Assembly (NCBI RefSeq): GCF_007991635.1
Contig: NZ_BJYS01000009.1
Coordinates: forward strand, 1-64,000
Length of the DNA stretch: 64,000 bases
Direction of reading: 5' to 3'
DNA from: Adhaeribacter aerolatus
GTDB lineage: Bacteria > Bacteroidota > Bacteroidia > Cytophagales > Hymenobacteraceae
The first letter of the stretch is position 1; every line of letters begins with the position of its first letter. Both the position numbers and the translations under genes were made by a program. Positions 62,592-64,000 of this stretch are shown piece by piece. The notes beneath the pieces were generated by a model. That model saw only the letters and a program-made list of their open reading frames with translations. It ran no database searches and was not told the DNA's origin.

Positions 62592-64000
62592 ATGTCCTTA
62601 ATACTACCCAAAACACAGCCAAGACGACGACAGCAAATCCTACGTCTTTTAATCGTTCTTCTAACCTGGGGCAATTTCCTCTCTCTACAAGCGCAAACTA
62701 CTTACCCTGCCATACCGCGCATAACCAAACCTAGTCCGGAACCGGCTGCTCCCGGCGATGCCTTTACACCTCCTGTTAGTGGCGCAGCTTCATCTTCCGC
62801 TCCTCAGGCCGCTGAGTGGACCCGCACGGCCGGCCCCGATGAATCAATTGTACTTACCGGAGTAAACTTTTCGCGGTATACCGGTACCGATGAAGGAAAA
62901 GACACCCGTTTCCTGATCTACGGCCGGAATTCAACTCAGAAAGAAGCGCAGATTCAGCGCTTGGATAATGACAAGGCCGTCATAACAATGCCAAAAGATT
63001 TACCGGGCTGGTCGATGTATCTGATTTGGCCCGGCAACGAAGCGGGGTACGGCGCCCCTATTGCCGTAAACAAAACCGATGTTTGGTGGGCCGGGCCTGA
63101 GAAAGCAACCCGCAACCAAACTGTATCGGTGTTTGGCCGAAACTTAGCCCAGAACAATGACACCCTGCGTTCTTATGTGTACCTGAAAGCAGTTGGTGGC
63201 GGCGGCCAATGGGTTAATATTACCGATGTAAACCCTTACCGGGTAGATTTTACGGTACCATCTGGTTTACCAAATGGCGAATATGAAATTTGGGCTCATA
63301 ATGGACATGGTGGCCAGTACGGCTGGAGCGGCCCACAACCATTAACTATTTATGACGGGCCGCAATGGACCAGCACCGTTTTTAACGTTAAAAATTATGG
63401 TGCCGCCGGTAACGGCTATAATAACGATACCGATGCCATCCGGAAAGCGATTGACGCAGCCCGCCAATCGCCGGGTGCTACAGTTTATTTCCCGGCCGGC
63501 ACTTACATGATAACCAGTTACCTGCACATTTATAATGATGTAAAATGGAAAGGCGATGGCCGAAACAACACGATCGTTAAATGCGCTCCTAACTTTTACT
63601 CAGAATACGGCATGGTATTCGGCAATGTGGCCCGAACCTTTTCGATTAGCGACATGGGCTTCGACACGAATAATAACTTCCGGGGTAACCGCGATAAACC
63701 CATTATTCTGCGGGATTGCCAGGATGTTTGGATAAACAACGTTCGGTTTAATTTTAAAGGATTTAACCTGCTGGATCTGCACAACAGCCGCCGGGTATTT
63801 ATGACCAATACCGATCATATTGGAATTTCTACCTTCCTGGGAAATTGCTCCCAGCTTTTTATCGATCGGAATAACTTCTACATGACCAACGACAGCGACA
63901 TGGCCCTGCACACCTGGGGCGGTGCCGGCATCAGCATGACCCGCTCTACCTGCCGCGATTTAGATAATTCCAATTTATCAAGTGGTGCTGGTTGGGGCAA
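62592..64000 (+). CDS. Second pectate-lyase-like secreted protein (partial, runs off window)
   Basis: The first 469 codons of a paralogue of the gene at 54208, open to the window edge. A signal peptide (LRLLIVLLTWGNFLSLQAQ) ends near residue 36, closer to the N-terminus than in the first copy. The same conserved linker (KPSPEPAAPGDAFTPP), IPT-like modules (WTRTAGPDESIVLTGVNFSR) and beta-helix start (VFNVKNYGAAGNGYNNDTDA, VYFPAGTYM) follow, aligning without gaps over long stretches at roughly 70% identity by eye. Downstream domains lie outside the window. A strong promoter lies 477 bp upstream. Confidence 0.88.
   Translation, partial: MSLILPKTQPRRRQQILRLLIVLLTWGNFLSLQAQTTYPAIPRITKPSPEPAAPGDAFTPPVSGAASSSAPQAAEWTRTAGPDESIVLTGVNFSRYTGTDEGKDTRFLIYGRNSTQKEAQIQRLDNDKAVITMPKDLPGWSMYLIWPGNEAGYGAPIAVNKTDVWWAGPEKATRNQTVSVFGRNLAQNNDTLRSYVYLKAVGGGGQWVNITDVNPYRVDFTVPSGLPNGEYEIWAHNGHGGQYGWSGPQPLTIYDGPQWTSTVFNVKNYGAAGNGYNNDTDAIRKAIDAARQSPGATVYFPAGTYMITSYLHIYNDVKWKGDGRNNTIVKCAPNFYSEYGMVFGNVARTFSISDMGFDTNNNFRGNRDKPIILRDCQDVWINNVRFNFKGFNLLDLHNSRRVFMTNTDHIGISTFLGNCSQLFIDRNNFYMTNDSDMALHTWGGAGISMTRSTCRDLDNSNLSSGAGWG

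Noticed and set aside
1-64000. tRNA, rRNA or tmRNA genes
   Set aside because: Intergenic spaces were read for conserved arms and CCA-type ends and none was convincing; a covariance-model scan would settle it.

Overview
The window comes from a Bacteroidota chromosome, most likely Cytophagales and probably Hymenobacteraceae (an Adhaeribacter-like genus would fit; this is inference). The evidence is: Bacteroidota promoters of the form TTTG-N18..20-TAnnTTTG (14006-14037, 36598-36627, 62085-62115), weak Shine-Dalgarno signals, a type IX secretion (T9SS) sorting domain on a very large secreted protein, a fused OtsA-OtsB trehalose enzyme, LytS/LytTR signalling genes and a GH3-serine hydrolase fusion. 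I saw no rRNA, tRNA, CRISPR array or prophage.

Region 1 (about 1-25 kb) is mostly housekeeping and stress functions. It holds a DUF1801 protein, a radical SAM/SPASM protein, a gamma-carbonic-anhydrase-like protein, OtsAB, and a LytTR regulator with two sensor kinases, one of which has lost its phosphoacceptor His. Next come a secreted helical-repeat protein, a stretch of gene debris with an IS3-type OrfA relic, the GH3/beta-lactamase fusion, a peroxiredoxin, Kdo transferase (waaA), RsgA, a cyclophilin, a ZIP transporter, a DUF1622 protein, a Xre-RES toxin-antitoxin pair, a MoxR-like AAA/VWA pair and an acyl-ACP desaturase. Several small inverted-repeat elements lie between these genes.

Region 2 (25.3-33.2 kb, minus strand) is a compact seven-gene surface-glycan operon: FdtA/WxcM-like cupin, FemAB-like acyltransferase, flippase, GT2 glycosyltransferase, HTTM membrane protein, second FemAB/GNAT-like protein and a large polytopic membrane protein. 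Start and stop codons overlap or nearly touch, so the products probably act together. A plus-strand group follows: EamA transporter, YigZ and CorA.

Region 3 (36.6-52.7 kb) is an exopolysaccharide locus of Wzx/Wzy type. It starts with a strong promoter and a leader of about 430 nt, then a Wza-like lipoprotein, a WcaF-like acetyltransferase, a Wzc-like BY-kinase, an acyltransferase, two GT4 enzymes and a Wzy-like polymerase, with further glycosyltransferases (GT2, GT4, GT8) around them. Two reversed glycosyltransferase genes at 46.5-48.6 kb are bracketed by inward-facing short repeats that resemble the ends of a small mobile element seen at the start of the window.

Region 4 (52.7-64 kb) has AT-rich spacers of about 1.4-1.5 kb around two tandem paralogous secreted proteins. 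Each has a unique N-terminal module followed by a pectate-lyase-like beta-helix. The complete one (2328 aa) continues with a BACON-like domain, twelve Ig-like repeats, a PA14-like domain and a T9SS signal. The second runs off the window edge. Their position beside the exopolysaccharide genes suggests, without proof, a role in binding or trimming surface polysaccharide.
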